Positions 36,242 to 46,813 of a stretch of 64,000 bases of DNA are shown here, piece after piece (the stretch's first letter is position 1; each line of letters begins with the position of its first letter). Made by a program: the position numbers and the translations under genes. The notes below the pieces were generated by a model. That model was given only the letters and a program-made list of their open reading frames with translations, was not told the origin of the DNA and did not search any database. The stretch is from Endocalyx cinctus. Its lineage: Eukaryota > Ascomycota > Sordariomycetes > Amphisphaeriales > Apiosporaceae. The DNA is taken from NCBI GenBank assembly GCA_001600455.1, contig BCKC01000001.1, forward strand, positions 4,676,441 through 4,740,440, given 5' to 3'.

Positions 36242-36808
36242 ATGTCCCGACCTCTCTACCTCGTAGTCTACAACAGCCGCCTATTCCCAGCGCATTGGGC
36301 CCTATGGGTTCCTAGTGAGGAGAACAAGCTTATAGGTAAACGGATACACGTCACGGGAGACGCGATGAACGGGTTCGAGCTGGAGTTCGATCGGAACCAC
36401 GACTGGGAGGCGGACGACCGCACGCGCGAGCTCATTATGCTGGGTCAAGTCGACTCGAAATGCCTCCTGGATACGCCGGGAGACGGGACGAACAGGGCCG
36501 ATCAAACGCCGAAAGACAAGGTTGAGGCTATGGCTTCAAAGATTCCGGCTCCGGGGAGAAGCCTGATGTCTGCTTCTGCTTCTGCTTCTGCTTCGCACGT
36601 GAGTAACTACCTGTCGCACCTATCTGCTTAGGGGCTGACATCGTGTCATATTATATGCTAACGTGACATGGGAAAATAATAGAAGAAGTCGCGCGTTGAG
36701 ATCAAGAACTGCCAAACATGGCTCATGGATATCGTGTCTAAACTAAGCGAAGAAGGCATCTTGGATGAGAAGGCTGTCGAGAAAGTTAAGAATGCACCCA
36801 AGAATTAG
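36242..36808 (+). CDS. Small conserved fungal protein (possibly DUF6914-like)
   Basis: Exons 36242-36598 and 36683-36808 are joined by an 84-nt intron (GTGAGT donor, ATAATAG acceptor, in phase), giving 160 aa. The ATG has A at -3. The N-terminal pattern PLYLVVYNSRLFPAHWALWVP, followed by GKRIHVTGDAMNGFELEFDR, recalls a family of small fungal proteins described as DUF6914; I assign it from memory of the pattern and not firmly. The conserved Cys and Trp of the second exon (NCQTWLMDIVSKL) fit the same family, whose fold resembles papain-like peptidase relatives, but catalytic function is not shown. A Ser-Ala microrepeat, (SA)4, encoded by TCTGCT repeats at about 36569-36595, precedes the intron. 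There is no signal peptide. Upstream frame extension to 36203 begins with a non-ATG codon. Confidence 0.75.
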
Positions 36809-37091
36809 AATCTTTCGGTTTTCAATAAACTAGGTCGAGGCTGAGACCTTGAAGTGCGACTTGATATTGGACTTTTCATTTTATTCGTAGGATTCATTAC
36901 ACATGATGGTTACAGCCATTGACACCACTCATGTCGGTATCCGAAGAGGATGGGATGAATGGATTTAACCCGTGACTATATCCATCGTGTAACTCGAAGC
37001 AGAATTAGTATAAGAACAGGTCGGTGTCAATAACAAATCACTCAAATCAAAATTACCCATAGATTACCAAGCTTGATCCTTTCCTTCTCCT

Positions 37092-37628
37092 ATGGCTCGA
37101 AATCTCTTGCTCGCCATCGCCACGGCAGCTCCGGGCACGTCTAACCTAGTCACAGCCGCATGCCACCTCACGAACCAGCTTCCGAGCGAGCCCGACTCGG
37201 CGCCAGAGCCCACGTCGGATATCTGCGTGTCCCAAGGGGAAGGGTCTAACATTCGCGATGGACGTGCACGAGATCGACGTGTCCATCTTCGACCCGGAAG
37301 CCCCGTGGGCCGGTCTCGTGAACAACAAGGAGGCGTTCCTGATTTACGACAACGCGTGCGCCATACGAGGGGTCTACTCTCCGGACGAAGAAGGCAACGA
37401 CTGCAGTATCCCGTACAACATCGAAGAGGGAGGACTTCTTACCCTACGGCCTCGATATAGACAATATCGACTTCAGTTCCTCGTCGCCCAGCTTCGGCTT
37501 CTATTACGTACGCGAATGGATACTATTCGGACGGGGTGAACCAGTGCGGTTGCGAGGACGTATCTTCGGGACTTGAGACCGAAGCGGCGTGCAAATGCAC
37601 TTTTCCATTAGAGGGAGAACCCGAGTAG
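37092..37628 (+). pseudogene. Frame-broken small secreted-type protein
   Basis: The gene begins with ATG at 37092 and a hydrophobic, Ala-rich N-terminus (MARNLLLAIATAA) that resembles a weak signal peptide. Reading continues in frame to about 37240, then must jump to the frame of FAMDVHEIDVSIFDPEAPW, again near 37429 to the frame of DFLPYGLDIDNIDF, and once more near 37507 to the frame of YANGYYSDGVNQCGC, which ends with TAG at 37626-37628. Each break equals one extra base modulo three: two lie in G runs and the third looks like a 4-bp GTAC duplication. The cysteine-bearing segments (NACAIRG, NDCSIP, QCGCEDV, ACKCTFP) look like a secreted Cys-rich protein of about 175 residues. No splice sites explain the jumps. 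Function unknown. Confidence 0.6.
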
Positions 37629-39679
37629 GAAGGAGGTTTAGCTTTTCTACGTTGTAATAATGTTTTGTCATACGGAATTACTATCCTTTCATCAATCATG
37701 ATGATGTACGCTCACTCTGCACTGGCGAGTCTATCACTAAGCGCATATCAATACGAAGTTGTTTTCATACTTTTTGCGCGATACGAATATCACCGGTAAA
37801 CCTTTTCTTAGCAGCTTGATCCGCGTCCCGTAGGAAATTTGTGGGAATAAGAACTTGCCAGTTCAACGTAATGTAATACATAGGTTAGGCTTGTTCGATT
37901 GGCTACTCCTTAATGTCGACTAAATTTCGGTCATCATCCAAAGTCAGCGGGAAGCTTCATTTATCGCCCGATTCTATTTGGGTGTTTCCCGATCCCCCTT
38001 ACCGCCGATACCATCATGCCTGGCTGTCAGCACGACCGGAGCCTGAAAGGTGGAGGTGGAGTTGCGGGGCTCCCAGACCCTGGTATTCTTCGCAAGTGTA
38101 GACTCAAATATTACAGCGGACAAGCTGGCCTCTTCTTAAACCGTCTAAGAAGCGCAAAATTGATAGAAAACCTCGAGTAGACCTATGACCATCGCATCGG
38201 TATCGAATCAAAAATAGCAGTGCAATAGCTCACCTGGAACGCGATGCTCTAAGCTCTAGAGGTGTTTTTACCCAAGGTGGGGTTCCGCTTCCGCCAAAAC
38301 TCGCAAGCGCTAGCTTACGAGACTTACCCATAGGGGCCGTAACGGAGGGGCGGTGCAGGTGGGTAGTTAGGCGAGCGCGGCGTCCTGGCCGTCGAAGACC
38401 GTAGCCATCATCTACCAAAATTATGTACCCTTAGAAGCTGGGGCGGCTCTTGCAGTTAAAGCAACAGGTCGTCAACGGCGAGAGGGTAGATTTTGGGCTC
38501 GCGTTCCCACTACTTTTACGACGTGTGTGCACCGCCCCCCACAACTTCCATGACGCGTTGTTGGGTATCGTCTTTTCTTCTACCGTACGTGACGAGCAGC
38601 CGACCCCAAGGCTGCGTGTGTGCAGATCGTACGTGAGTGTCTGGAATGGGGTGATTACATTCCGCGGGGATGAGGAGATTACAGTCCGCGGGGATGAGGA
38701 GGCTCAGAGCCTGGAGATAAGGGTGCACCGCGGATTTAATGACGTGCTCTCATGGGGCCTTGACGGGAGGATATTGGATGCGAGGATCCCGGGAGCGCTA
38801 AGACTAGGAATCGACGATCTTCCAGTGTTCTGGGGTGGGGAGGAGGGGGGGTGAGCGTGGTCCGGTAGATAAAACTTGGATCGTTGTGGGATTCGTCAGA
38901 AAGCGTCATGAACTTCACGGGGTATAACGCTGAAAATTTTGTGGCAACTTTGGGAACCCTGTGAAAATGAATCGCCGAACGTTCGAGATCATATATCAAT
39001 TGGTGGGAGGCAAGGGCTTCTTGGGGGTACGTTAAAAGAACCAGCATTTTCGGGCCCGAAAGGGAGTCATTGAGATCTATACAACTTCAGATGGCTAGAC
39101 GGCTAACACGGTCGTTAAGCACGTAAGGATCTCAGACAGGCTTGTTTGCTACATACGGAAAGGGATTATTGGTATCCGGTGTGAGTTTTACAATTATACT
39201 TACTTGTAAGTGACCGCTATCTACTACGATAACCCAGATATAATCATGGGTGCTAGTTAAAGATGCCAAAATCGTGGGCCGCTTCATTTTTGATGCTTCG
39301 GCTTGCGAATGGGTAAACTCTGTCGGAGATATTGAGTTCGGGTCTAAAATTACCCCAACCGTACGTAGTGTACGTATATCCCAACAGACAAAAGGACGTC
39401 GGTCTTGCATGCGGCACAGTTCCTGGCAACCTGGCTGCATTGCCTAGAATAGGTTATCACCTCGCTTCCGCCTAACGTATTATATTATAATCAGCGTAAA
39501 ATAGTCAGTGCCAAGTCCTTTTGTCCCCCCCACACTAAGTCAGTTGAAGTATTTCATGATTATCTCTTTGAGGCACAACCCTAACGTTACATTGGCACAA
39601 GAGCTTCACAAAGCGTCCAAGCATATACTGAAGTAGTTAGTAATAAGCTGTTTAGAAGTTTGTTAAATACATTTCCGCC
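37629..39679. other. Spacer with a 24-bp tandem repeat
   Basis: No gene is firmly supported. An open frame at 38450-38854 (134 codons) starts with a usable codon but has no domain and coincides with a tandem repeat. A minus-strand frame at 39132-39440 is likewise unsupported. Base composition around 38.0-38.9 kb is GC-richer than the other spacers, so a decayed gene cannot be excluded. Confidence 0.4.
38653..38700. repeat. 24-bp tandem duplication
   Basis: Two adjacent copies of a 24-bp unit starting GATTACA and containing CCGCGGGGATGAGGA differ at a single base. They lie in a GC-rich patch of otherwise unassigned sequence. Confidence 0.85.
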
Positions 39680-40303
39680 ATGGCGGGATAAATTGAAGAA
39701 GTCGAAGTTCCGATTTATTGCTTGACGAATCTATCCGAAGAGGATGAAATCACATATCAGAAAGCCTTTGAAGAAAATGAACCAAGGCTTGACTATGTAA
39801 AGGCTCTTTTTGTCAACTGGGCGGGAGATGATAAAGGTGGCGGCCTCGAGGGTATATACCGCATATATAACGAGAAAAACATCTTCGATGGAGATTACGT
39901 ATTCTTCATCGATCGTACCGGAGTGTCACAAACCTCAATTATCGTCGCCACGATAGATAGACCTAGTCTGTGTACCAATGGTGAACCGATACAGTGGCTA
40001 CAGGGTCTCCTTCGAACCCAGTTCCCTACAGACCAGCATGTAGAGGATCTCTGGAAGATTCAAGGCTTCGTCGAGGGCTTGGAAAACCACCCAGCGATGG
40101 ATTTGGTGGAACAGCGAGGTTTGAACTATAGTAGGATACCAGCATCGGAATTCGGTTCAGTTTGGGCCAAGGTCGAGGTTGGAAACACGGATTTCGGCGA
40201 GATGATAGAATATATCGGAAGGAAAGAAGTAAAGGGAGAAGGTGTTGTTATGATGATTGAGAATGAGCAATGGGATAAAGAAGCATGTTTGAATAAACTT
40301 TAG
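39680..40303 (+). pseudogene. Unknown-family gene with a stop at codon 4
   Basis: An ATG in an excellent context (CGCCATGG) at 39680 is followed after three codons by TAA (39689-39691). The same frame then stays open for 204 codons to a TAG at 40303 and codes for a convincing soluble protein, starting about EEVEVPIYCLTNLSEEDE and containing GDYVFFIDRTGVSQTSIIVA and a Trp-rich middle. No other ATG lies near the N-terminus; the next in-frame Met is about 130 residues further on. A single C-to-T change of CAA to TAA would explain the stop. The family is not recognised; it may relate to small DUF6924-type proteins, but that is only an impression. It is probably a young pseudogene. Stop-codon readthrough or initiation at a TTG (39722) are alternatives. 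Confidence 0.55.
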
Positions 40304-41209
40304 AAGTTGTGGACGAAGGAAAAGCTCACGGTCAATGCTTGAAGATATAATAACATGCGTACCTGTGGGGTCGGTCTTTATAAGACCTGGTGTAGTATTC
40401 CGTATGGGTACGGGAATTGACTAAATTAGGTGCACCCCCTACCACTTATTTTTATTAATTATTATAGGAGATCCTTGAAAATGCTGGTTAAGTAAACACA
40501 TTATAGGAAAACAGCTGCCTAGAAAAAAAGGACATTCCTAGCAATGTTACTCCTCTGATCTCTTCCCCGTATACATATAAATTAAGTTACTTTGTATAAC
40601 TATCTGATATCGAGTAAGTGACTGTGGACCTCAAACAAGCATGAAGTTTACTATACATGGTATGCGGGTAGATCCCGCTCGGGACAAAGGCATGGTTATA
40701 GGAAGTGTATACTCCATACTCCGTACTTGGTACTTGGTGCACTATATGCTAAGTAGGTATATATATATATATATATATATAATCTCAGTTTGATAGCCTA
40801 GCAAAGCAAGAGAAGAAAATATATAATCAGTGTATTTCTTGGCCTTTAAAATATCTATATACTCCTAACTATGCAGCATCTTTCGCTTCAGGTATTTTGG
40901 ACTATTAAAATTCCGGAAGCGAGAAGTTGTTTACTGGTACATTCTATATTAAAAAAAAAGGTGCTTATTTAATCGAACAAGGAAGGATTACTGATGATTA
41001 ACACTATATTAATACTACCATGAGACTATCGAGCAGCTCCTATTCCTATACTTATGCGGCCCAGATTGCGGCACAAGAATATGGTCACACCATGAAACTT
41101 TTTGTCTTTGTCGCTTTTCAACTTAGAAATCCCAAGTGATGCTAATAATTTTCTTTCCGAATTATCACTTTGGATTCAAATTTCCAATCTCTTCAAGTAT
41201 TCTCTTCAT
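40304..41209. other. Spacer and promoter of the second Zn2Cys6 factor
   Basis: The stretch is AT-rich, with a (TA)n tract at about 40759-40781. No gene is supported. Confidence 0.5.
40759..40781. repeat. (TA)n microsatellite
   Basis: About eleven TA dinucleotides lie upstream of the Zn2Cys6 factor gene. Confidence 0.85.
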
Positions 41210-43670
41210 ATGGCCACCGTCATTCGTTCTACTACTGGAGGCATCGGGACTCCAACTATCAACAAAGCATGCAGAGAATGTAACAAGTACGTCAAAGGCC
41301 GGTGGACCTTGAAATATTACGTCTTCATCTCTTAGAAATAGCTGACTTGTTGATTCCTTCCTTAACGGAACAGAAAGAAGATTAGGTGTAAGATTTCTCG
41401 TCTTATTAAATCCTTTACGTGAAACATTGGTTATTGCTAGTTAATAATTATTTCTAACATAAAGGGTGCTTGGCTTACAGGTGACCGAAAAAGGCCGACT
41501 TGCGGTCTATGTCATCGAACGGGTCGGGAATGCGCTTACCCTGTTCGGTCGAAGCCAGCAGTTCAAAGTAACGGCAAATTTTCTACGATCCTGAAGAATG
41601 GGAATGTGACCGTCATACCAGATGGCGCGTCAGCTTCCTTTCCGGCTGGATTAGAACCTGCTCCTCCGTCATCACCTGCTCCTCCGTCATCACCTGCTCC
41701 TCCGTCATCACCTGCTTATAACTATCGGGGTGGTCCGTATATGACGAACGGCTCCTCCAAACCTAATCATCTATACGACCATGTCGCCATCAACAATGCC
41801 CAAATCGACGCCAGAACTATTTCGTCTAGCAACTCCCAAGACGGCATGTCTACCACGGATTCACAAGAATCCCCATCACAGCCCATACCTAGAGACGCCC
41901 CTAATATGCCATCACAAGTTCCACATTTTCCGAGCGCATTGAATATTGGCAAGCCTTGGCAAGTATCGCCAGATATTTGCAGTGAATTGTAAGTTACTTC
42001 GGATTTCCCCGTGCCAATATTTTATCTAAAGGTATAGGATCGAGACATTCTTCGAAATCATCAGCACTTGGGCGCCTATAGTACATCGTCCAAGGTTCTA
42101 CGAGAAATACATGCGGGGTGCAGATGGTATGAAAATATTGATTTATATACGATACCTCGACATGGACGAGTTTTTTATGATTCTTGGTATGTTTGCCTTG
42201 TCCGCCAGGTTCTCTCGCTCCTTGTCTTTCCAACACATCCACCCGACCGACCGTGGGGAACCGTTTGCTTCTCGAGCGGCAGCCATCAAACAGTTCTTGT
42301 TGCATACATCGCAGAAGCAGTCTCTGAACTTCGTCAGGGGCTGTACTCTACTTGCGTTGCATCAGCTCTGTAATTCGCCTACTCGCTGTACTTTCGACAT
42401 GGTCACGCAATGCGCTCAATTAGCGCTTGATCACGGACTTCACGATATCGATTCCCAAGACGGCGAGTCCAATAATGATGATACTTATCTGGACGATGCG
42501 GAAGAATGGTCAAGAAAGGAGGATCTTCGAAAGCTGTGGTGGCTCATATGGGAAATGAAGGCCTTTTCCAGGGTTGTCTCATTTGGACAATCCGCGTTGC
42601 CCATTGATAAGGATTTCAGAGTGCGTCTCCCAGTGTCTAATGCAAACTGGTACTCCGATACTCCAGTTAGCTCGCCTTTATTCGATACCAGACCGTCTAG
42701 AGCTTGGAAAGTAATGCAGACGTCGCCCAATAAAAATTTAGGCGCCTGGTGTATTATCACAATCTATTTCTTAGAGTGCCTTATCGACGCCCATCGACAT
42801 CAGACTTGTTCAGCCCATTACTTATCCGAGATCGAGAGTTCTTTCAGCTGTTTCAAGTTAGCACTACCGTCGAGATTTCATTTACAGTCTCTTTGTTTCG
42901 ATTGGCAAAGCTTTCCGGATGGGCATTATATAACCCATATACACATCATATTCTTCGGGTGAGTGAGGCAGGCCTATGTTTTTCCCCACGATAACATCGA
43001 ATATTAACTTTCTCTTTGTTGCAATTAGAATCGAATTATTACTTTATAGTTTGAAGATGCGTCACTATCACTTATTCGACATGCCGCCTCCGCCGGAAAT
43101 AGAAGATGTCGGGATAATCAGGCGTTTCGGCTTGACAATGTCAGATATCTGCCGTATTTGGCCGTCCGAATATATACCAATGAGTTGTCCTCTCATATGC
43201 TACTGTCTGATTGGGCCTGGGGGTAGAGCTATCAAGAATACGTACCCAGACGCGCAGACGAAAGAGCTGTCGCAACTGGTTATCTCCCACTTCGCCAAGT
43301 ACTGGAAATTCGGATATCATATGCTTGGTATGTCGACATTTTCATCTAGCTGGCATGGAATCAATAGTCTTGAACGCGGCTAATCTCATTACATATAGAG
43401 TTATCTAAACTGATCGAGGCTGGGAGAGATGTAAAAGATCAACAAGAAGCCGAACTGGCAAGTAGATTCTCCACCCTCTGGCCATCCGATAGAAGAGCAC
43501 AAAAGCGAATAGTGACGAGCCCATCCCACATAGGACCCAACCTTAGTGATGAAGAATTTACGGAGCTGGATCGCCTTTGCGGCGGGAATGTAGACTTAAA
43601 TATATTGAACTCGGACGAGGCCAGATTAATGATTCTATGTTTAGATGACTTAGTCTGGTTTTCGAGATAA
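41210..43670 (+). CDS. Zn2Cys6 transcription factor with fungal_trans domain
   Basis: Six exons are inferred: 41210-41286, 41374-41387, 41481-41988, 42038-42958, 43029-43327 and 43399-43670. All phases agree and give 696 aa. Exon 2 is only 14 nt; it is required because it rebuilds the binuclear zinc cluster across two introns. The cysteines are Cys21, 24, 31, 38, 41 and 48 (C-x2-C-x6-C-x6-C-x2-C-x6-C), ending GRECAYPVRSK. A Pro/Ser linker follows, with three copies of an APPSSP unit. The fungal_trans regulatory domain runs from about residue 205 (ETFFEIISTWAPIVHRPRFY) through WWLIWEMKAFSRVVSFGQ to the helices near HYITHIHIIFFGIELLLYSL. The protein is nuclear and probably binds CGG-type sites. 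It lies head-to-tail 0.5 kb upstream of the ACMSD-like amidohydrolase, which makes that gene a natural first target candidate. Confidence 0.9.
41657..41710 (+). repeat. Three tandem 18-bp units inside the Zn2Cys6 factor
   Basis: Three identical copies of CCTGCTCCTCCGTCATCA encode a repeated PAPPSS peptide in the linker after the zinc cluster. Identity at all positions suggests a recent expansion. Confidence 0.9.
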
Positions 43671-44163
43671 AAGAGAAAGAGGGGAAAAAAGAAAGAAAAA
43701 AGAATTCATATCTTAATAATACATGATACGACGTATGAGGAGGAAAGTTATCTCAAGTTTATGAATATATCATCCCCATCTCTACCTCATCTTCTCCTTT
43801 TTTAAAGCTTACTAAGACCCTGAACGCTTCCTCGCCCGATTCTGCAACGAGTACACTCTTATCATTCATATCTATCTTGGCTTTTTACTCTGGTTTCTTG
43901 GAGATAGTTACATTGTGTTATCTTGAATGACAGATTCGTACGTCTAGGGTTTGCTGCAAGGTATATATAGCCCTCACTTGAACAAATCCTAGTAATACAA
44001 ATTCTTGAATATTTTCTCAATAATTACAAGGTAACTTTCCCAACCACTAAATCTTCTCTTCTATTCCTCCCACGCAGTTTTTTTTTTTTTTTTTTCAAAA
44101 GTCACTTAAAGCCAACTAGGTTTATTATTGCTGGCAGATAGACGAGATTTAAACAACTAAACC
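43671..44163. other. Promoter region of the amidohydrolase gene
   Basis: The 3' region of the Zn2Cys6 factor and the upstream region of the amidohydrolase lie here. GTATATATAG near 43961 is a possible TATA element about 200 bp before the ATG, and a T-run of about 20 bases lies near 44079-44096. No gene was seen. Confidence 0.45.
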
Positions 44164-45276
44164 ATGACGCAACAAAAAGATCGAATTGATGTTCATCATC
44201 ATCTGGTGCCACCAATTTTTCGAAGGGTATCTAATTTATTCATTTAGTTATATCCACGTTCAACCCCCTTTCCCCTCACCCCACATTTATTTATGTACTT
44301 TTTTTTTAAGAAAAATCAAAATAAATAAAATAATATAAATAAGATTGTTAATGACACTCAGGCTTTAACCGAAAACGGGGGCGATCCAGCTCTTGTGTCG
44401 ATACCGGAATGGACTTTAGAGACAGACGAAGTCTTCTCGAGCTCCATTGGGATTCGCGCCACTATCTTCTCCCTGACCTCTCCAGGAGTGGACTTCCTAG
44501 GGGACGGCGAAGCAGCAATCAAGCTTGCTCGGGATGTCAACTTATTTCTAGCGTCGGTTCGTGACCAGAATCCGTCTAAATACGGGTTCTTTGCGACCAC
44601 ACCTCCCTTAACGAACATCTCGGCCGCCGTGGCAGAGATAGAGTACGCGTTGGATGTGTTGAAGGCAGATGGCGTGACACTTTTTACACGTTATGGCGTT
44701 GATGAAGGTCCTCAAAAGTACCTAGGACATGAGGACTTTAAACCCGTTTGGGATATTTTAGATGCGAGAGGGGCCGTCGTCTTCGTCCATCCTACGACCC
44801 CGGCCGATAAGCGGATCCCAAACCGGTTCCTCGTCGCGCCCATGATCGATTACCCGCACGAGACGACGAAGACAGCTCTTGACCTGATCGTTTCGGGTCG
44901 GCTGCGAACGCATCCTAAATGCAAAGTCGTATTATCTCACGCGGGCGGTACCTTACCGTTCATCCTCAAGAGGGCCGCATTTGCCCTACCGATTATCACG
45001 AGCCTCGGCATGGCGCCCGAGGAGATCTTGGAGGAGGCGGGGAAGTTTTACTACGACGTGGCGCTTTCGTCGACCCGGGAGACGATCGAGTTGCTGATGC
45101 GCTTCGCGAAAAGGGATCACGTCGTTTTCGGGACAGATTTTCCCTACGCCAGAGAACCTTTAGCGAGGACTTTCGTGGAAGAGTATGACGATTGGAAATC
45201 AGATCCGGAACTTAAGAGGGAGATTGATTGGGAGAATGCGGTGAAGCTATTTCCGAGATTTCAGAAGGGGGAGTAG
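44164..45276 (+). CDS. Amidohydrolase-family metal-dependent decarboxylase (ACMSD-like)
   Basis: Two exons, 44164-44226 and 44362-45276, are separated by a 135-nt intron (GTATCT donor, CTCAG acceptor, phase 0) and give 325 aa. The first exon supplies the N-terminal metal-binding HxH motif (His11, His13 in DVHHHLVPP), so a model starting inside exon 2 would miss it. Further metal and catalytic residues are His164 in FVHPTTP, His214 in LSHAGG and Asp280 in FGTDFPYA. This is the pattern of amidohydrolase_2 proteins such as ACMSD, 6-methylsalicylate and gamma-resorcylate decarboxylases, which remove CO2 from aromatic or ring-cleavage acids with a bound divalent metal. The exact substrate cannot be read. 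It is probably cytosolic. Its neighbour upstream is a Zn2Cys6 factor in the same direction; the extradiol dioxygenase at 26.7 kb is functionally compatible. Confidence 0.9.
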
Positions 45277-45634
45277 CTATAAGTTAATCACAAGTTACCT
45301 GGGACTGGTAAATCGGATAATTTAATCAATGACTGCCCTATTATTTACACCTCATTAGAAATTTTAAAATGTATACTATAACTCATGATAATCTTTTCGC
45401 CAGTTTCTACAGGTAAGATTGTTAATATCCCATCAGAAAGTCTTATTACGCACAGAAAAGGATACATCTTATTTTATCACGCAATAGAAAGCCAGAAGCT
45501 CGCCATTTAGAACCGAAGTCCAAAGTAACATTTCTTAGTAGAAAAATTCCTCTATTCCTGATAGAAGTCTTATCCGATAGTTTTTTCTTGAAACTAGCAA
45601 AAAGAGTGTAGTGATCCCCAAGTAGATATCCATT
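45277..45634. other. Short spacer between convergent genes
   Basis: This is 3' sequence of the amidohydrolase and of the next minus-strand gene. No gene was seen. Confidence 0.45.
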
Positions 45635-46199
45635 TCAAGCCACCAGCCAAACGTGTTGATGAACCTTCTGTATCAGCCGCAAATGAGTGACATTAGTTTC
45701 TCCTCTAGAGAACCAAGTTCCATCTTGACCGTGTATCCAATAACTTAAAGAATAGAAAAGGAAAGACAAAAAGGAAGAAACAAGATAACTAGTCCTCCAA
45801 CGAGAAAGAAAAGGAAACAAAGCAGAAAAATAAGTAGTTAGAGAGGGAAAGCAAATCAATGTTGATCCAATACCAAACAACCATAAAGCCTCTAGGTTCT
45901 CCCGTGCCTGAACTAGCTTGCCGAGTGTGTCCACTGTGGGTTCCTCAAGGTTGTTACCGGTAGCTTCACAGATAACGAGAGCCCGTTAAGTAAGCCTCGT
46001 AGCTTTATTGATAGTCTCTCCTATCATGCTCTTGGTTTTTTTAATTACCAGGACGAGGACTCGGGGGTGGAGTAGGAACGTTAGGTCGTGGACCCAAAGG
46101 GCCTGGTCTATTGGGTCTCGGCGAAGGGGGGGGAGCAGGGATGGGATATTCGACTAGGAAGTTGGACATTTGTTGCGCTGGCTCTTTGAAAAAAGCCAT
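45635..46199 (-). CDS. Possible small membrane protein with proline-rich N-terminus
   Basis: Two minus-strand exons are proposed, 46199-46049 and 45963-45635, with an 85-nt intron. The donor GTAATT is weak, but an ACTTAAC branch-like site and AAG acceptor are present and the phases match, giving 159 aa. Exon 1 starts with an ATG with A at -3 (CACTATGG) and encodes KEPAQQMSNFLVEYPIP followed by Pro-rich repeats. Exon 2 carries two probable membrane helices, around FGIGSTLICFPSLTTYFSAL and YLVSSFLSFLFYSLSYW. The family is not recognised and no function is suggested. The alternative is two unrelated chance frames. Confidence 0.42.
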
Positions 46200-46365
46200 A
46201 GTGATAATTTATAATTTTTTTTTCTCGATGTGATAGTTATTTCAAGTCTGGGAAATAGAAAATAGATTTTAGATGGCGAGAATAATAGATGTATTGGTCT
46301 TTTTTTTTTTTTTGGTCAGTAGTGAAGGACTGGAATGGAAGCAGAAATGCCGTCGCGGCAGCGTA

Positions 46366-46813
46366 TTATATATTCCATTTCTTCTCCCTACCTTCCATAG
46401 GGTCTGGTGAAGCATCCAAGAGGTTGGAAAACGCTTGCCTTGTGAGGAGCCGCCAAGCAGGATGAAAAATCAATTCGTAACCACGAGAATATGTTGTTGA
46501 CTGTACTAAGCTGTGACATCTTTGGCTGTTGGCCACGGTCAGTGATTTGGGGACCAGTTGATCAATTCGATGCAAGATGAAGGGATAGAGAATGGGTTGA
46601 ATGTTAGACTGAATCGCATACAGCTACAAGATTAACATGACACCAATAATAACCGAATACTACTAGTATCAGTAACCAGAAAAGCGAATACCGGGATTGG
46701 TTAAGAACACCCCAAATAGCCTCTCTCCCTTTTCTCACTCCTGAACATAACATTGACGTATTTATTAAACGAAAGGAAGCAGTGGTGTCGAGAGTGACTT
46801 TAGTTTTGGTCAT
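46366..46813 (-). CDS. Weakly supported small spliced gene
   Basis: A minus-strand ATG at 46813 opens 25 codons to a GTGAGA donor. After a 130-nt intron with TTCAG acceptor, an 80-codon frame (46608-46366) continues in the same phase to a stop, giving 105 aa. The product is basic with several aromatic residues (YELIFHPAWRLLTRQ) and has no signal peptide or known domain. The support is only frame plus splice signals; it may be a chance arrangement. Confidence 0.22.

Noticed and set aside
38450..38854. 134-codon plus-strand frame in a GC-richer spacer
   Set aside because: Part of it is generated by a 24-bp tandem duplication and no family resemblance was seen; left as unassigned.
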